A DNA stretch of 64,000 nt from Faecalibacillus faecis. GTDB lineage: Bacteria > Bacillota_I > Bacilli_A > Erysipelotrichales > Coprobacillaceae. A model generated the notes under the pieces. The model saw nothing but the letters and a program-made list of their open reading frames with translations, had not been told where the DNA came from and did no database searches. The stretch is taken from positions 48,981 through 112,980 of the forward strand of contig NZ_PYLP01000006.1 in assembly GCF_003024675.1 (NCBI RefSeq). Reading direction: 5' to 3'. Below are positions 31,485 through 41,032 of the stretch, piece by piece; within the stretch, counting starts at the first letter, position 1; every line of letters begins with the position of its first letter. The position numbers and the translations under genes are program-made.

Positions 31485-32330
31485 ATGACAATTAGTTGGT
31501 TACAAGCGGCATTACTTGGTTTATTTGCTTGTTTATCAAGTATGCCAGGATTAGGTGGTACTTCCTTTGGTAACTACACATTAGGTCGTCCTTTAATTGG
31601 GGGACTTGTTTGTGGGATTATCTTAGGAGATATCAAAACAGGTATTTTAGTAGGGGCAGCAATGCAAGTTGTCTACATTGCATTAGTTACTCCAGGTGGA
31701 ACCGTTTCAGCAGACGTTCGTGCTGTAAGTTACATTGGGATTCCACTTGCAATGGTAGCGTTAAATAGTTATGGTTTATCTGCTGCCACAAAAGATGGAG
31801 CAGCTCTTGCAACTTCATTTGGAACAATGGTTGGTACTTTAGGTACAGTATTGTTCTACGGAACAGCAACAATCAACTTAGCATGGCAACATGTTGGATG
31901 GAAAGCTGTTGAAAAAGGGGATTATCATAAATTATATCTTGTAGATATGGTATTACCTTGGATTTCACATATTTTATGTTCATTTATTCCAGCCTTAATT
32001 ATGTGTAAATTAGGAGCAGATGTTGTTGAACTTATTAAAACAACATTACCTATGGATGGTTTAGCTATGAAAACTTTATTTACAGTTGGATCATTATTAC
32101 CATGTGTCGGAATTGCAATCTTATTAAAACAAATTGTTACAAAAGCAGTTGATTTCATTCCATTTTTCTTTGGATTTACTCTTGCTGCTTCAATGGGAAT
32201 CAATTTAGTTGCGGCAACAGTGATTGCTGGTATGTTTGCTTTAATTAACTACAAATTAAAAATGTTACAAAATCAAAGAGTAGCTGCACCTGCAGGAGAC
32301 TTTGATGATGAAGATGAGGAGGATATTTAA
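31485..32330 (+). CDS. PTS mannose/fructose/sorbose-family IIC
   Basis: A 281-residue membrane subunit with about seven helices. SSMPGLGGTSFGNYTLGRPL and GILVGAAMQVVYIALVTPGG are typical EIIC-Man elements. With IID it forms the sugar channel. The C-terminus is acidic and its last codons run almost to the IID start. GGGGAAGAAA precedes the ATG. Confidence 0.92.
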   Translation: MTISWLQAALLGLFACLSSMPGLGGTSFGNYTLGRPLIGGLVCGIILGDIKTGILVGAAMQVVYIALVTPGGTVSADVRAVSYIGIPLAMVALNSYGLSAATKDGAALATSFGTMVGTLGTVLFYGTATINLAWQHVGWKAVEKGDYHKLYLVDMVLPWISHILCSFIPALIMCKLGADVVELIKTTLPMDGLAMKTLFTVGSLLPCVGIAILLKQIVTKAVDFIPFFFGFTLAASMGINLVAATVIAGMFALINYKLKMLQNQRVAAPAGDFDDEDEEDI

Positions 32331-32331
32331 G

Positions 32332-33168
32332 ATGGAAAAGAAACTATCTAAAAAAACATTAACTAAATCCTTCCACAATTGGTATTATGGAAACTTAACA
32401 TGCTTCTCTCAAGAACATATGCAAACTTTTGGTTATCTATGCTCTATGTTACCAGTAGTAGAAGAACTTTATGATAAAAAAGAAGATCAAGCAAGATCAA
32501 TGAAAACATACACTGCTTTCTTTAATACAGAACCTCAACTTGGTACTGTTATTGTTGGGATGACAGCTGGGTTAGAAGAAGCACGTGCAAACGGAACAGA
32601 AGATGTTGATGATGAAACAATCAATGGTTTAAGAGCTGGTTTAATGGGACCAATCGCCGGTATTGGGGATTCCCTAGTTGTAGGAACAGTTATTCCTATT
32701 TTACTTGGTATTGCTTTAGGTATGTCTACAGGAGGTTCTCCTCTTGGAGCTATCATGTACATCATTGTATGGAACTTATTTGCTTACTTTGGAATGAAAT
32801 TCTTATATTTCAAAGGATATGAATTAGGTGGAAAAGCGGTAGATTTCTTAGTTGGTCCTCAAGGAGAAGCTTTAAGAGAATCAGTTACGATGTTAGGTGG
32901 TATTGTTATCGGTGCTGTATCAGCAACATGGATTTCAGTAACAACTTCATTTACGATGACCGCAGCTGGAGCTAAAAAACCTTTCATAGATTTACAAAAA
33001 ACATTAGATGGTGTTTATCCAGGATTATTAACAGCAGTCTTTGTTGTTGGATGTTGGTATTTATTATCTAAAAAGAAAATGTCACCAATTAAAGTAATGT
33101 TATTATTAGTTGTTGTTGCCTTTATTGGTGTATTTGTTGGATTCTTCAATCCAGGATTATCTTATTAA
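32332..33168 (+). CDS. PTS mannose/fructose/sorbose-family IID
   Basis: A 278-residue membrane subunit. SFHNWYYGNLTCFSQEHMQT, FFNTEPQLGTVIVGMTAGLE and LMGPIAGIGDSLVVGTVIPI are diagnostic of EIID-Man. The ATG at 32332 is two bases after the IIC stop and uses GAGGA from the end of IIC. The frame opens 30 bases earlier, but inside the IIC coding end. Confidence 0.93.
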   Translation: MEKKLSKKTLTKSFHNWYYGNLTCFSQEHMQTFGYLCSMLPVVEELYDKKEDQARSMKTYTAFFNTEPQLGTVIVGMTAGLEEARANGTEDVDDETINGLRAGLMGPIAGIGDSLVVGTVIPILLGIALGMSTGGSPLGAIMYIIVWNLFAYFGMKFLYFKGYELGGKAVDFLVGPQGEALRESVTMLGGIVIGAVSATWISVTTSFTMTAAGAKKPFIDLQKTLDGVYPGLLTAVFVVGCWYLLSKKKMSPIKVMLLLVVVAFIGVFVGFFNPGLSY

Positions 33169-33182
33169 AAGGAGAAAAAAAG

Positions 33183-33467
33183 ATGAATAGTCAAGAAAAA
33201 CAAGGATATATAGATGAAATTAATTATCAAAAGAAAATGATTCATAATCTTATAAAATGGTTACGCAATTTATTCTTCCTTTCCTCTCTGGGAGTCTTAT
33301 TGATGTATTATTTTTCAAATATCCTATTTGTAAAAATCTTTGCAATCATATTAATAATAATATCTATATTAGCGATTATCCTTGTTGGAAAGGCTATTTA
33401 CAGTGGTAAGAAAAACATAAATAAAATTGTTGATCAGTTTTCCTTCAAATATAAAAACTCTCTATAA
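33183..33467 (+). CDS. small two-helix membrane protein of the PTS operon
   Basis: A 94-residue protein with two membrane helices (about 27-46 and 49-70), charged N- and C-terminal tails and no family I recognise. It follows the IID gene by 14 bp with AAAGGAG, and a terminator follows, so it is the last gene of the mannose-type PTS operon. A role in PTS assembly or regulation is only a guess from position. Confidence 0.7.
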   Translation: MNSQEKQGYIDEINYQKKMIHNLIKWLRNLFFLSSLGVLLMYYFSNILFVKIFAIILIIISILAIILVGKAIYSGKKNINKIVDQFSFKYKNSL

Positions 33468-33474
33468 CTCATAC

Positions 33475-33497
33475 AAAAAACCGCTTAGGCGGTTTTT
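33475..33497 (+). terminator. terminator of the mannose-type PTS operon
   Basis: CCGC-ttag-GCGG flanked by six A and five T residues. Confidence 0.8.
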
Positions 33498-33522
33498 ATG
33501 TTATACTTTATTTGGTGATATT

Positions 33523-34278
33523 ATGATAACAAATAAAATCAATACAATTTTAAATAACAGTCAACAAGGTGATATCGATTATGCGATCTGTAACTATATT
33601 AAAATGAATTTAAAAGAAGTTGCTTTTATGTCCATTGAAGAACTTGCAAGAAAAAGCTATGTTTCAAAAGCGAAGATCTCTAAATTTATCAAAAAATTAG
33701 GTTATGATAATTATATTGCCTTTAAAGATGATTGTTTATTAGAATTAGAAATTAGAAAACAAGTCACAAATACCAACTATTTTCTTACAAAGAAGCATCT
33801 TCATGATTCATTATCTTGGATTGAAAAGAATTTAATGAAAATTGAACAAAGTCAAATCGATTACTTTGTAAGAAAAATAAAAGAAGCTAAGCATATTTAT
33901 CTTTATGGAATTGCTTATTCACATTTACTTTGTCAATATGTTCAATACGAAGGAGATCTTTTTCAAAAAGATATTCTTGTTTTAGATGAAAATGAGGTAG
34001 CTATTGATCGGTTAAAAGAGGATGATTTATTAATTGTTATTGGTGTAGAAGAAGATGCCTTAAGTAAACAATCTTCACGTTGTTTACGAAAGTTTTTAAG
34101 AAATCAAGGAAATAAACTTTTGCTTTCAACTCAATTGATCGATCAAACAATGTTGAAATCTTTTGAAGGGACTTTGCTTGTATCTATCGATCATTTAGAA
34201 ATGAAAGAAAGAAGACTTCTTTTTCGTTATTTAATAGATATGTTGGTATCACGCTACTTTGAATTAGAATGTGCTTAA
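33523..34278 (+). CDS. RpiR-family transcriptional regulator
   Basis: A 251-residue regulator. The helix-turn-helix (about 15-75) contains MSIEELARKSYVSKAKISKF, IKKLGYDNYIAFK. The C-terminal half is a reduced SIS domain (IYLYGIAYSHLLCQYVQYEG) that normally binds a phosphosugar. The start is the ATG at 33523 with a modest TTGGTGAT site. A TATACT lies about 15 bases upstream. It is encoded directly after the PTS operon and may control it in response to the imported sugar phosphate. Confidence 0.85.
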   Translation: MITNKINTILNNSQQGDIDYAICNYIKMNLKEVAFMSIEELARKSYVSKAKISKFIKKLGYDNYIAFKDDCLLELEIRKQVTNTNYFLTKKHLHDSLSWIEKNLMKIEQSQIDYFVRKIKEAKHIYLYGIAYSHLLCQYVQYEGDLFQKDILVLDENEVAIDRLKEDDLLIVIGVEEDALSKQSSRCLRKFLRNQGNKLLLSTQLIDQTMLKSFEGTLLVSIDHLEMKERRLLFRYLIDMLVSRYFELECA

Positions 34279-34291
34279 TGCACATTTTTTT
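34268..34291 (+). terminator. terminator overlapping the rpiR-like stop
   Basis: AATGTGC-ttaat-GCACATT with seven T residues; the stop codon is in the loop. Confidence 0.85.
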
Positions 34292-34374
34292 CATCTTGTC
34301 AAGAAAGTTTATGAAATATAAAAAAGAAAAGAAATTTATTTATTTTAAAGTAAAGTAACCCATAAGGAGGGCTT

Positions 34375-35763
34375 ATGGAAGAAAAATTAACTATTAAACA
34401 ATTATTCGCTATTTTAGCCGCAGGTTTGTTTTCTTTTTGTGGTGTTTTGATTGAAACAGCGACAAATATTACTTTTCCTACATTGATGAATGAGTTTCAT
34501 ATTTCAACATCACTTGTTCAATGGATGACAACAGGAAATTTATTGATGATGGGTATTATGATTCCTATTTCATCTTATTTAAAAAGAAGATTTCAGACAA
34601 AAAAATTATTTTTGACAGCAGGGTTCTTATTTTCAATAGGATTGATTGTTGATGTCTTTGCACAACAGTTTACTTTATTGCTTATAGGAAGATTTATACA
34701 AGGAGCAGGGGTAGGAATTGCACTTCCTATGATGTATAACATCATTTTAGAAGAATCACCGAAAAGATTTCTTGGCTTAATGATGGGATGTGGTTCTTTT
34801 GTGACGGCTGCAGCACCCGCTATTGGACCAACTTTTGGGGGAATTATGACACAATATTTTACTTGGCGCTATATTTTTATTTGTGTTTTACCAGTTATTA
34901 TTCTGGCAAGTTTTATAGGTTATTTTTGTATGAGTGAACAAATAATTAATAAACATGAAAAATTTGATCTTTTAAGTTTTATAGCGGTAGCGTTAGCTTT
35001 TGTTTCTTTAATTATGGGGTTTTCTAATTTAAATCAGATAGTTGATGATTTAGTATGTGTTTTGGGTTGCTTTATTATTGGAATAATCAGTTTATATTAT
35101 TTTACTAAAAGACAACTGCATATTAAAAATTCTTTAATTCGTATAGAAATATTCAATCATAAAGGTTTTACGTTTCATACTTTAGCTATTATGTTTCTAC
35201 AAATGACAACACTTGGATATGGTTTATTATTACCGACATTTGTCCAAATTGTTTTAAAACAATCAGCAACAGATGCAGGGGTCGTTTTACTTCCAGGAGC
35301 CATTGTTGGTGCTGTGTTTGCACCAATAGGTGGATTGATACTTGATCGTCTTGGTGCTAAAAAGCCAATTATTCTAGGGTTATGCGGTAGCTTTATTGCC
35401 ACATTTTGTTTCTTATTCTTTTTTGAAAATCTTACATATCAATCATGTATCTTATTCTATTTTATTTATAGTCTAGGCATTGGTTTAATTGTTGGTAATA
35501 CCATGACATCTGCGATGTCTTATTTACCAAAAAATCTACAGGCAGATGGGAATGCTACGTTACAAACATTGATGCAACTTTCAGGGGGAATAGGAACGTC
35601 CATTACAGCAACTATTTTAGCGTTTGTACAACAAGAAACAAACTTATATGATGGGACAAATAGAGGTGCATTGTTTGTTTTGATTTTTTTAATGTTTAAT
35701 ATTAATATTGTTATTTTAAGTCAATATTTTGCTTTTAAAGGAGGAAAGAAAAATGAATTTTAA
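34375..35763 (+). CDS. MFS transporter, DHA2 (EmrB/QacA-like) family
   Basis: A 462-residue protein with 14 predicted membrane helices. VQWMTTGNLLMMGIMIPISS, the motif around RFIQGAGVGIALPMMYNIIL and GPTFGGIMTQYFTWRYIF are typical of drug/H+ antiporters. AAGGAGGG precedes the ATG. It overlaps the SDR gene by 11 bases. The operon suggests export or import of a compound that the oxidoreductase also handles, rather than a general drug pump. Confidence 0.9.
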   Translation: MEEKLTIKQLFAILAAGLFSFCGVLIETATNITFPTLMNEFHISTSLVQWMTTGNLLMMGIMIPISSYLKRRFQTKKLFLTAGFLFSIGLIVDVFAQQFTLLLIGRFIQGAGVGIALPMMYNIILEESPKRFLGLMMGCGSFVTAAAPAIGPTFGGIMTQYFTWRYIFICVLPVIILASFIGYFCMSEQIINKHEKFDLLSFIAVALAFVSLIMGFSNLNQIVDDLVCVLGCFIIGIISLYYFTKRQLHIKNSLIRIEIFNHKGFTFHTLAIMFLQMTTLGYGLLLPTFVQIVLKQSATDAGVVLLPGAIVGAVFAPIGGLILDRLGAKKPIILGLCGSFIATFCFLFFFENLTYQSCILFYFIYSLGIGLIVGNTMTSAMSYLPKNLQADGNATLQTLMQLSGGIGTSITATILAFVQQETNLYDGTNRGALFVLIFLMFNINIVILSQYFAFKGGKKNEF

Positions 35764-36523
35764 AGGTAAAGTGGTTATAATTACCGGAGGAACAAGTGGT
35801 ATTGGAAAGCAAGCAGCGATTGCTTTTTCAAAGCAAGGTGCAAAAGTTGTGACTTTAACTGTTGATCGAGAAGAAGTGTGCAAGCAAGCAATAAAAGAAA
35901 TAGGAAATGAAGCTTTTTATATTCACTGTGATGTTTCTAAAGAAGAAGATGTAAAAAAAGCTATTGAAGAAGTTGTTTTAAAATATGGACGTCTTGATTG
36001 TGCATTTAATAATGCGGGTATTGGACCAGATGGGGTACGTATGCCTTATGAATCCTTAACAGAAATTTCTGAAAAAACATGGGATTTAGTAGTTGATGTG
36101 GATATGAAAGGTGTTTTTCTTTGTTTAAAATATGAATTATTACAAATGCAAAAACAAGGTTTTGGCGCAATTGTTAATACGGCTTCTATTGGTGGATATA
36201 AAATGGCACCTGGATTTGCTGCTTATGGTCCAGCGAAAGCAGCAGTTATTGCTTTAACAGAAATGGCGGCTTTAGAAAATGCAACACTTGGTATTCGTGT
36301 CAATGCTATTTGTCCAGGTCCAACCATGGGAACAGAACTGACCAAAAATTCACTTTCAACTAATCCTCATGAAGAAGAAATGTTGAAAGAACATGTGATT
36401 CCTATGAAAAAACTAGCGACAACTCAAGAAGTCGTGAACGCTGTCTTATGGTTAAGTAGTGAAGAAGCAAGTCATACAACAGGACAAAAAATATTTATAG
36501 ATGGTGGAATGCATATTGCATAG
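35753..36523 (+). CDS. short-chain dehydrogenase/reductase (SDR)
   Basis: A 256-residue classical SDR. GGTSGIGKQAAIAF binds the nucleotide, NNAGIGPDG is the structural motif, and the catalytic Ser-Tyr-Lys is seen in NTASIGGYK and AAYGPAKAAV. The C-terminal FIDGGM motif is typical of FabG-like enzymes. The ATG at 35753 has AAAGGAGG upstream inside the transporter gene. The substrate is unknown; it may be an alcohol, sugar or steroid. Gut SDRs of this size include hydroxysteroid dehydrogenases, but no residue decides this. Confidence 0.88.
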   Translation: MNFKGKVVIITGGTSGIGKQAAIAFSKQGAKVVTLTVDREEVCKQAIKEIGNEAFYIHCDVSKEEDVKKAIEEVVLKYGRLDCAFNNAGIGPDGVRMPYESLTEISEKTWDLVVDVDMKGVFLCLKYELLQMQKQGFGAIVNTASIGGYKMAPGFAAYGPAKAAVIALTEMAALENATLGIRVNAICPGPTMGTELTKNSLSTNPHEEEMLKEHVIPMKKLATTQEVVNAVLWLSSEEASHTTGQKIFIDGGMHIA

Positions 36524-36536
36524 AAGGGAGAGAAAG

Positions 36537-36827
36537 ATGATTAAACATGTATCGGTATTTACTTTAAAAGATAAAAATGAAATTAAACATTTTGTTGAAA
36601 TGTTAGAAGAAGTTGGTAAAAAATGTCCTTTGATTATTAAAAGTGAAATAGGAGTAAATATGAGTGAACAACAATCTGTGGGACCTCATTTCGGTGATGT
36701 GATTCAAATTGTTGAATTTTCTAATAGGATAGACTTACAAAAATATCCTCAATCAAAGGAACATCAAAAGCTGTTAATGGATGGCCCAGAAATGGAAACT
36801 GTTACCGCAATAGATTATATAATTTAA
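36537..36827 (+). CDS. Dabb (stress-responsive A/B barrel) protein
   Basis: A 96-residue ferredoxin-like dimeric alpha-beta barrel protein (IKHVSVFTLKDKNEIKHFVE, GDVIQIVEFSNRIDLQKYPQ, EHQKLLMDGPEMETVTAIDY). The His near the start and the closing Y-P-x-x-x-E-H are usual for Dabb. The ATG at 36537 has AGGGAG upstream. It is the third gene of the MFS-SDR operon and may bind or modify the same small molecule. Confidence 0.8.
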   Translation: MIKHVSVFTLKDKNEIKHFVEMLEEVGKKCPLIIKSEIGVNMSEQQSVGPHFGDVIQIVEFSNRIDLQKYPQSKEHQKLLMDGPEMETVTAIDYII

Positions 36828-36840
36828 GCATTCATATATT

Positions 36841-36874
36841 AAAGAGCATTCATTCAAAATAGGGCTCTTTTTTT
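36841..36874 (+). terminator. terminator of the MFS-SDR-Dabb operon
   Basis: AAAGAGC pairs with GCTCTTT across a 16-nt loop, followed by TTTTC. Confidence 0.75.
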
Positions 36875-36894
36875 CATTTTACATTTATTTTTAT

Positions 36895-36944
36895 GATTAA
36901 ACAGTCAAAATATAATTGACTTTGTGATTGAACGGTCATATAAT
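36895..36944 (+). promoter_or_regulatory. promoter and FruR-type direct repeats of fruRKA
   Basis: TTGACT (36916-36921), 17 bp, TATAAT (36939-36944). GATTAAACAGTCA (36895-36907) and GATTGAACGGTCA (36926-36938) are direct repeats 31 bp apart, three helical turns; the second fills the promoter spacer. Direct repeats are normal for DeoR-type fructose repressors. Confidence 0.85.
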
Positions 36945-36966
36945 AAACGCGTAAGAGGTGATCAGT

Positions 36967-37710
36967 ATGGATAATCAACGCCATCAAATTATTTTAAATG
37001 AATTAGATAAAAAAGGAAATGTGACTGTAGCTTCCCTTGTTGAACTTACAGGAGCGAGTGAATCAAGTATACGACGAGATTTAGTAGAACTTGATCATCA
37101 AGGATTCTTAAAAAGAGTTCATGGGGGTGCAACCCTTATTCCTAAGGTAACACATACGATTGAAGATCCATTAGGAAAAAGACAATTATTAAATGCTGAT
37201 GAAAAGAAAAAAATTGCAAAGTATGCAGCAGGAATGATTGAAGCCAATGATGTGGTTTATTTAGATGCAGGTTCATCAACTTTAGAGTTGATTGAATATT
37301 TAGATCAAAAAGAAGCACACTATATTACTAATGGTTTAATGCAAGCTCAACAATTGACCCTTAAAGGATTTCATGTAGTATGTCTTGGTGGAGAAGTGAG
37401 AAATATTACAGGGGCATGTGTGGGTGCTAGTACGATGAAGTCATTAAGTCGTTATCATTTTTCTAAAGGTTTCTTTGGAACAAATGGAATTGATTTAATG
37501 AATGGTTTTACGACACCAGATAGTGAAGAAGCTGTTATTAAGGAATTGGCTATGGAACGTTGTCAAATGAGTTATGTTTTATCGGATCATAGTAAATTTA
37601 ATAAGGTGTATCATGTGACCTTTGGTCAAATAAATGATGCGGTGATTATTACAGATCATTGTGAAAAAGAAATTAAAGAACAAGCGACAGTTGTGGAGGT
37701 TAGAGATTAA
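36967..37710 (+). CDS. fruR: DeoR-family fructose operon repressor
   Basis: A 247-residue repressor. The N-terminal helix-turn-helix (ASLVELTGASESSIRRDLVE, LKRVHGGATL) is diagnostic of DeoR regulators, and the C-terminal part is a phosphosugar-binding domain (VVYLDAGSSTLELIEYL, YHFSKGFFGTNGID). It probably senses fructose-1-phosphate. The ATG at 36967 uses GAGGTG; the GTG there is not the start. It is the first gene of its own target operon and overlaps fruK by one base. Confidence 0.93.
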   Translation: MDNQRHQIILNELDKKGNVTVASLVELTGASESSIRRDLVELDHQGFLKRVHGGATLIPKVTHTIEDPLGKRQLLNADEKKKIAKYAAGMIEANDVVYLDAGSSTLELIEYLDQKEAHYITNGLMQAQQLTLKGFHVVCLGGEVRNITGACVGASTMKSLSRYHFSKGFFGTNGIDLMNGFTTPDSEEAVIKELAMERCQMSYVLSDHSKFNKVYHVTFGQINDAVIITDHCEKEIKEQATVVEVRD

Positions 37711-38627
37711 TGATTTATACAATTACTTTTAATCCATCTTTGGATTATATTATGCATGTTGATTGTTTTGAAGAAGGGGAAACAAACCGTTCAAAGCAAG
37801 AAGAAATTTATCCTGGAGGAAAAGGATTTAATGTTTCAACAATTTTAAGTCGTTTGAATCTTGAAACAACAGCTTTAGGGTTTGTTGCAGGATTTACAGG
37901 TGAAGAAATTGTTAAAGAATTAAAAGAAAGAGGATTTGACTGCGATTTATGTCAGTTAGAAAGTGGTCTTTCAAGAATTAATGTGAAGATGAAAGGGGCT
38001 AAAGAAACTGAAATTAATGGAAGTGGTCCAGATATTCCTCAAGAAAAATTAGATGAGTTATTTGAAAAATTAGATTATTTAAAAGAAAACGACACATTAG
38101 TTCTTGCAGGAAGTATTCCTTCTTCTTTACCTGATGATATTTATGAACAAATTATGAAAAAACTCGATCAACAAGGAATTAAAATCATTGTTGACGCAAC
38201 TAATGATTTATTAAAGAAAGTATTACCTTATCATCCTTTCTTAATTAAACCAAATCATCGTGAATTAGAAGAATTATTCAATGTTAAAATTGAAAATAAA
38301 GAAGATCTAATTCACTATGCTCGAAAACTTCAAGAACAAGGAGCTATTAATGTTCTTGTTTCCCTTGGAAAAGATGGTGCTATTTTAGTAAGTGAAGACA
38401 CACATGTTTATTATTGTGCAGGGGCTAAAGGAAAACTTTTAAATAGTGTTGGTAGTGGAGATAGTATGGTTGCTGGATTCATTGCTGGATATTTAAAGGA
38501 TAAAAAATATGATGAAGCTTTAAAATTAGGAAGTGCTTGTGGCGGAGCAACAGCATTTAGTGAAGATCTTGCCGAAGTTTCCATGATTCAAGAAGTCTAT
38601 AAACAATTACAAGTGGAGGAACTATAA
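37710..38627 (+). CDS. fruK: 1-phosphofructokinase (PfkB family)
   Basis: A 305-residue kinase that turns fructose-1-phosphate into fructose-1,6-bisphosphate for glycolysis. YPGGKGFNVSTILSRLNL is the substrate-binding N-terminal motif, and NSVGSGDSMVAGFIAGYL contains the catalytic Asp and the anion hole. FITFNPSLD-type opening (TITFNPSLDYIMHV) is typical of FruK. It starts at the overlapping TAATG after fruR and ends directly before fruA. Confidence 0.94.
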   Translation: MIYTITFNPSLDYIMHVDCFEEGETNRSKQEEIYPGGKGFNVSTILSRLNLETTALGFVAGFTGEEIVKELKERGFDCDLCQLESGLSRINVKMKGAKETEINGSGPDIPQEKLDELFEKLDYLKENDTLVLAGSIPSSLPDDIYEQIMKKLDQQGIKIIVDATNDLLKKVLPYHPFLIKPNHRELEELFNVKIENKEDLIHYARKLQEQGAINVLVSLGKDGAILVSEDTHVYYCAGAKGKLLNSVGSGDSMVAGFIAGYLKDKKYDEALKLGSACGGATAFSEDLAEVSMIQEVYKQLQVEEL

Positions 38628-40511
38628 ATGAAAATCTTAGATTTATTAAAAAATGTTTCGATTGATGTTAATGCTACATGTTCAAATAAAGATGAAGCCA
38701 TTGATACATTAGTTTCATTAATGGCAAAGCAAGGAAACTTAAATGATCAAGATGTTTATAAACAAGGAATTTATGCACGTGAAGAATTAAGTACAACAGG
38801 AATTGGGGAAGGAATTGCTATTCCTCATGCTCAAAGTGAAGCTGTAAATGCCCCAGGACTTGCAGCAATGGTTGTTAAAGACGGTGTCGATTATCAATCT
38901 TTAGATAATCAACCAGCAAAACTTTTCTTTATGATTGCAGTTCCTAAAACAGGTGGAAACGAACATCTACAAATTCTTGCTATGCTATCACAAATGTTGA
39001 TGGATACAGACTTTAAAGATTCTTTAATTAACGCACAAAGTGTAGAAGAATTTATGGATTTAATCAATCAAAAAGAAGCAGCACAAAAAGCAAAAGAAGA
39101 AGAAAAAGAAGAAGCACAAAAAGAATTTACAGGAACTTATCGTTTGCTGGCAGTAACTGCTTGTCCTACAGGTATTGCTCATACGTATATGGCGGCTGAA
39201 GCTTTAGAAGAAAAAGCAAAACAAATGGGAATTACCATTAAAGTTGAAACAGATGGTAGTGGTGGTACGAAAAATGCCCCAACTACAAAAGAAATTGAAG
39301 AATGTGAAGCGATTATTGTTGCAGCGGATAAAAATGTTGAAATGGCTCGTTTTAATGGAAAACCAGTGATTCAAGTTAAGGTGGCAGATGGGATCAATAA
39401 AGCAGAAGAGTTAATCAATGAAGCCTTAAGTGGAAATGCCCCAATTTATCATGCAGATCACATATCAACAACTGTTGAAAGTGAAAATGATGAAAGTGTT
39501 GGTCGTCAAATTTATAAACACTTAATGAATGGTGTTAGTCATATGTTACCGTTTGTTATTGGTGGAGGTATTTTAATTGCTTTAGCTTTCTTATTTGATG
39601 ATTATACAATTGATCCAAGCAACTTTGGTAAAAATACCCCATTAGCGGCTTTCTTTAAAACAACAGGAGATACAGCTTTTGGTTTCATGTTACCAATTCT
39701 TGCTGGATATATTTCGATGTCAATTTCTGATCGTCCAGGTCTTGCTGTCGGATTTGTTGGTGGAGCATTAGCTAACCAAGGAAATTCAGGATTTTTAGGA
39801 GCACTTGTTGCTGGGTTTGCAGCTGGATATTTAATGAAGGGGTTACGTAAATTATTTGATTATTTACCAGATGCTTTTGAAGGTTTAAAACCAGTTCTTT
39901 TATATCCGTTCTTTGGATTGTTATTAATGGCACTACTAATGACATTTATTATCAATCCACCTGTTGCTGCTATTAACACAGCTCTTACAAATGCTTTAAA
40001 TTCAATGGGTGGTTCAAGTAAAGTAATTTTAGGAATGTTACTTGGTGGTATGATGGCTATTGATATGGGTGGTCCAATCAATAAAGCAGCTTATGTTTTT
40101 GGGACTGCATCGATTGCTTCAGGAAACTATGATATCATGGCTGCGGTTATGATTGGTGGTATGGTTCCACCACTTGCGATTGCTCTTGCAACATTCTTCT
40201 TTAAAAATCGTTTTACTAAAAAAGAACAACAAACAACACTCACAAATGTAATTATGGGATTGTCGTTCATTACTGAAGGTGCTATTCCATTTGCAGCCTC
40301 AGATCCACTTCATATTTTACCTGCTTGTGTTGCTGGGTCAGCTGTTGCGGGTGCTTTATCAATGTTCTTTAATTGTACATTGATGGCTCCTCATGGTGGT
40401 ATCTTTGTTATTGGTGTTATTTCAAATCCTTTAGGATATTTATTTGCCTTAGCTATTGGTTCAGTTGTAGGAAAGTTTGGTTTAGCGTTATTAAAGAAAC
40501 CATTAAAATAA
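38628..40511 (+). CDS. fruA: fructose-specific PTS transporter, IIABC fusion
   Basis: A 627-residue fused transporter that imports fructose as fructose-1-phosphate. IIA domain (1-150): active His67 in GEGIAIPHAQSEAV. IIB domain (about 170-275): active Cys179 in VTACPTGIAHTYMAAEAL. IIC domain (about 290-620): about eight helices, GVSHMLPFVIGGGILIAL and GPINKAAYVFG. The ATG directly follows the fruK stop, with GTGGAGG upstream. The order fruR-fruK-fruA and the shared promoter make the operon complete. Confidence 0.95.
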   Translation: MKILDLLKNVSIDVNATCSNKDEAIDTLVSLMAKQGNLNDQDVYKQGIYAREELSTTGIGEGIAIPHAQSEAVNAPGLAAMVVKDGVDYQSLDNQPAKLFFMIAVPKTGGNEHLQILAMLSQMLMDTDFKDSLINAQSVEEFMDLINQKEAAQKAKEEEKEEAQKEFTGTYRLLAVTACPTGIAHTYMAAEALEEKAKQMGITIKVETDGSGGTKNAPTTKEIEECEAIIVAADKNVEMARFNGKPVIQVKVADGINKAEELINEALSGNAPIYHADHISTTVESENDESVGRQIYKHLMNGVSHMLPFVIGGGILIALAFLFDDYTIDPSNFGKNTPLAAFFKTTGDTAFGFMLPILAGYISMSISDRPGLAVGFVGGALANQGNSGFLGALVAGFAAGYLMKGLRKLFDYLPDAFEGLKPVLLYPFFGLLLMALLMTFIINPPVAAINTALTNALNSMGGSSKVILGMLLGGMMAIDMGGPINKAAYVFGTASIASGNYDIMAAVMIGGMVPPLAIALATFFFKNRFTKKEQQTTLTNVIMGLSFITEGAIPFAASDPLHILPACVAGSAVAGALSMFFNCTLMAPHGGIFVIGVISNPLGYLFALAIGSVVGKFGLALLKKPLK

Positions 40512-40517
40512 TATATG

Positions 40518-40549
40518 AGATTCTAGGTATTTCTATCTAGAATCTTTTT
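40518..40549 (+). terminator. terminator of fruRKA
   Basis: AGATTCTAG and CTAGAATCT form a perfect 9-bp stem with a 10-nt loop, then TTTTTG. Confidence 0.88.
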
Positions 40550-40597
40550 GTATGTTTTTTCTTTTTTTATCAATACTTTAAAAGAAAGGAAGATATT

Positions 40598-41032
40598 ATG
40601 AAAAAAGAAGAAACAATGTTATTATTACAAGAATGTGATGCTGGTTTAAAAATGGCCATTTCTTCAATTGATGAGGTATTAGATACGATTCAAAATCAAG
40701 AATTTAAACAATTAAGCATTGATATTAAAAATCGTCATCAAAAACTAAAAGAAGAAGTTGATTATTTACTTAAAAAATACGAAATAAAAGAAAAGGAAGC
40801 TTCTTTAATGGCTAAAAGTATGTCTTGGATGAAGATGAATTTTAAAATTGCAATGGATCATGAAGATTCAACAGTAGCCTCTTTGCTTTTTCAAGGATGT
40901 GCTATGGGTGTAGAATCTTTGTATCATTATCTTCATGTTTATCAAGAAGCACATTCTAAAATAAAAGATATTGCTTTAAAATTAATAAAAATTGAAGAAG
41001 ATTATAGTGAACAATTAAAGAACTATTTATGA
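40598..41032 (+). CDS. small ferritin-like four-helix protein, unknown
   Basis: A 144-residue all-helical protein (MLLLQECDAGLKMAISSIDE, FKIAMDHEDSTVASLLFQGC, AMGVESLYHYLHVY). The helical pattern and the D-H-E and H-x-Y residues recall ferritin-like/DUF2383-type proteins of gut Firmicutes, but a full di-iron ligand set is not evident. AAAGGAAG precedes the start. It stands alone between two terminators, so no context helps. Confidence 0.55.
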   Translation: MKKEETMLLLQECDAGLKMAISSIDEVLDTIQNQEFKQLSIDIKNRHQKLKEEVDYLLKKYEIKEKEASLMAKSMSWMKMNFKIAMDHEDSTVASLLFQGCAMGVESLYHYLHVYQEAHSKIKDIALKLIKIEEDYSEQLKNYL

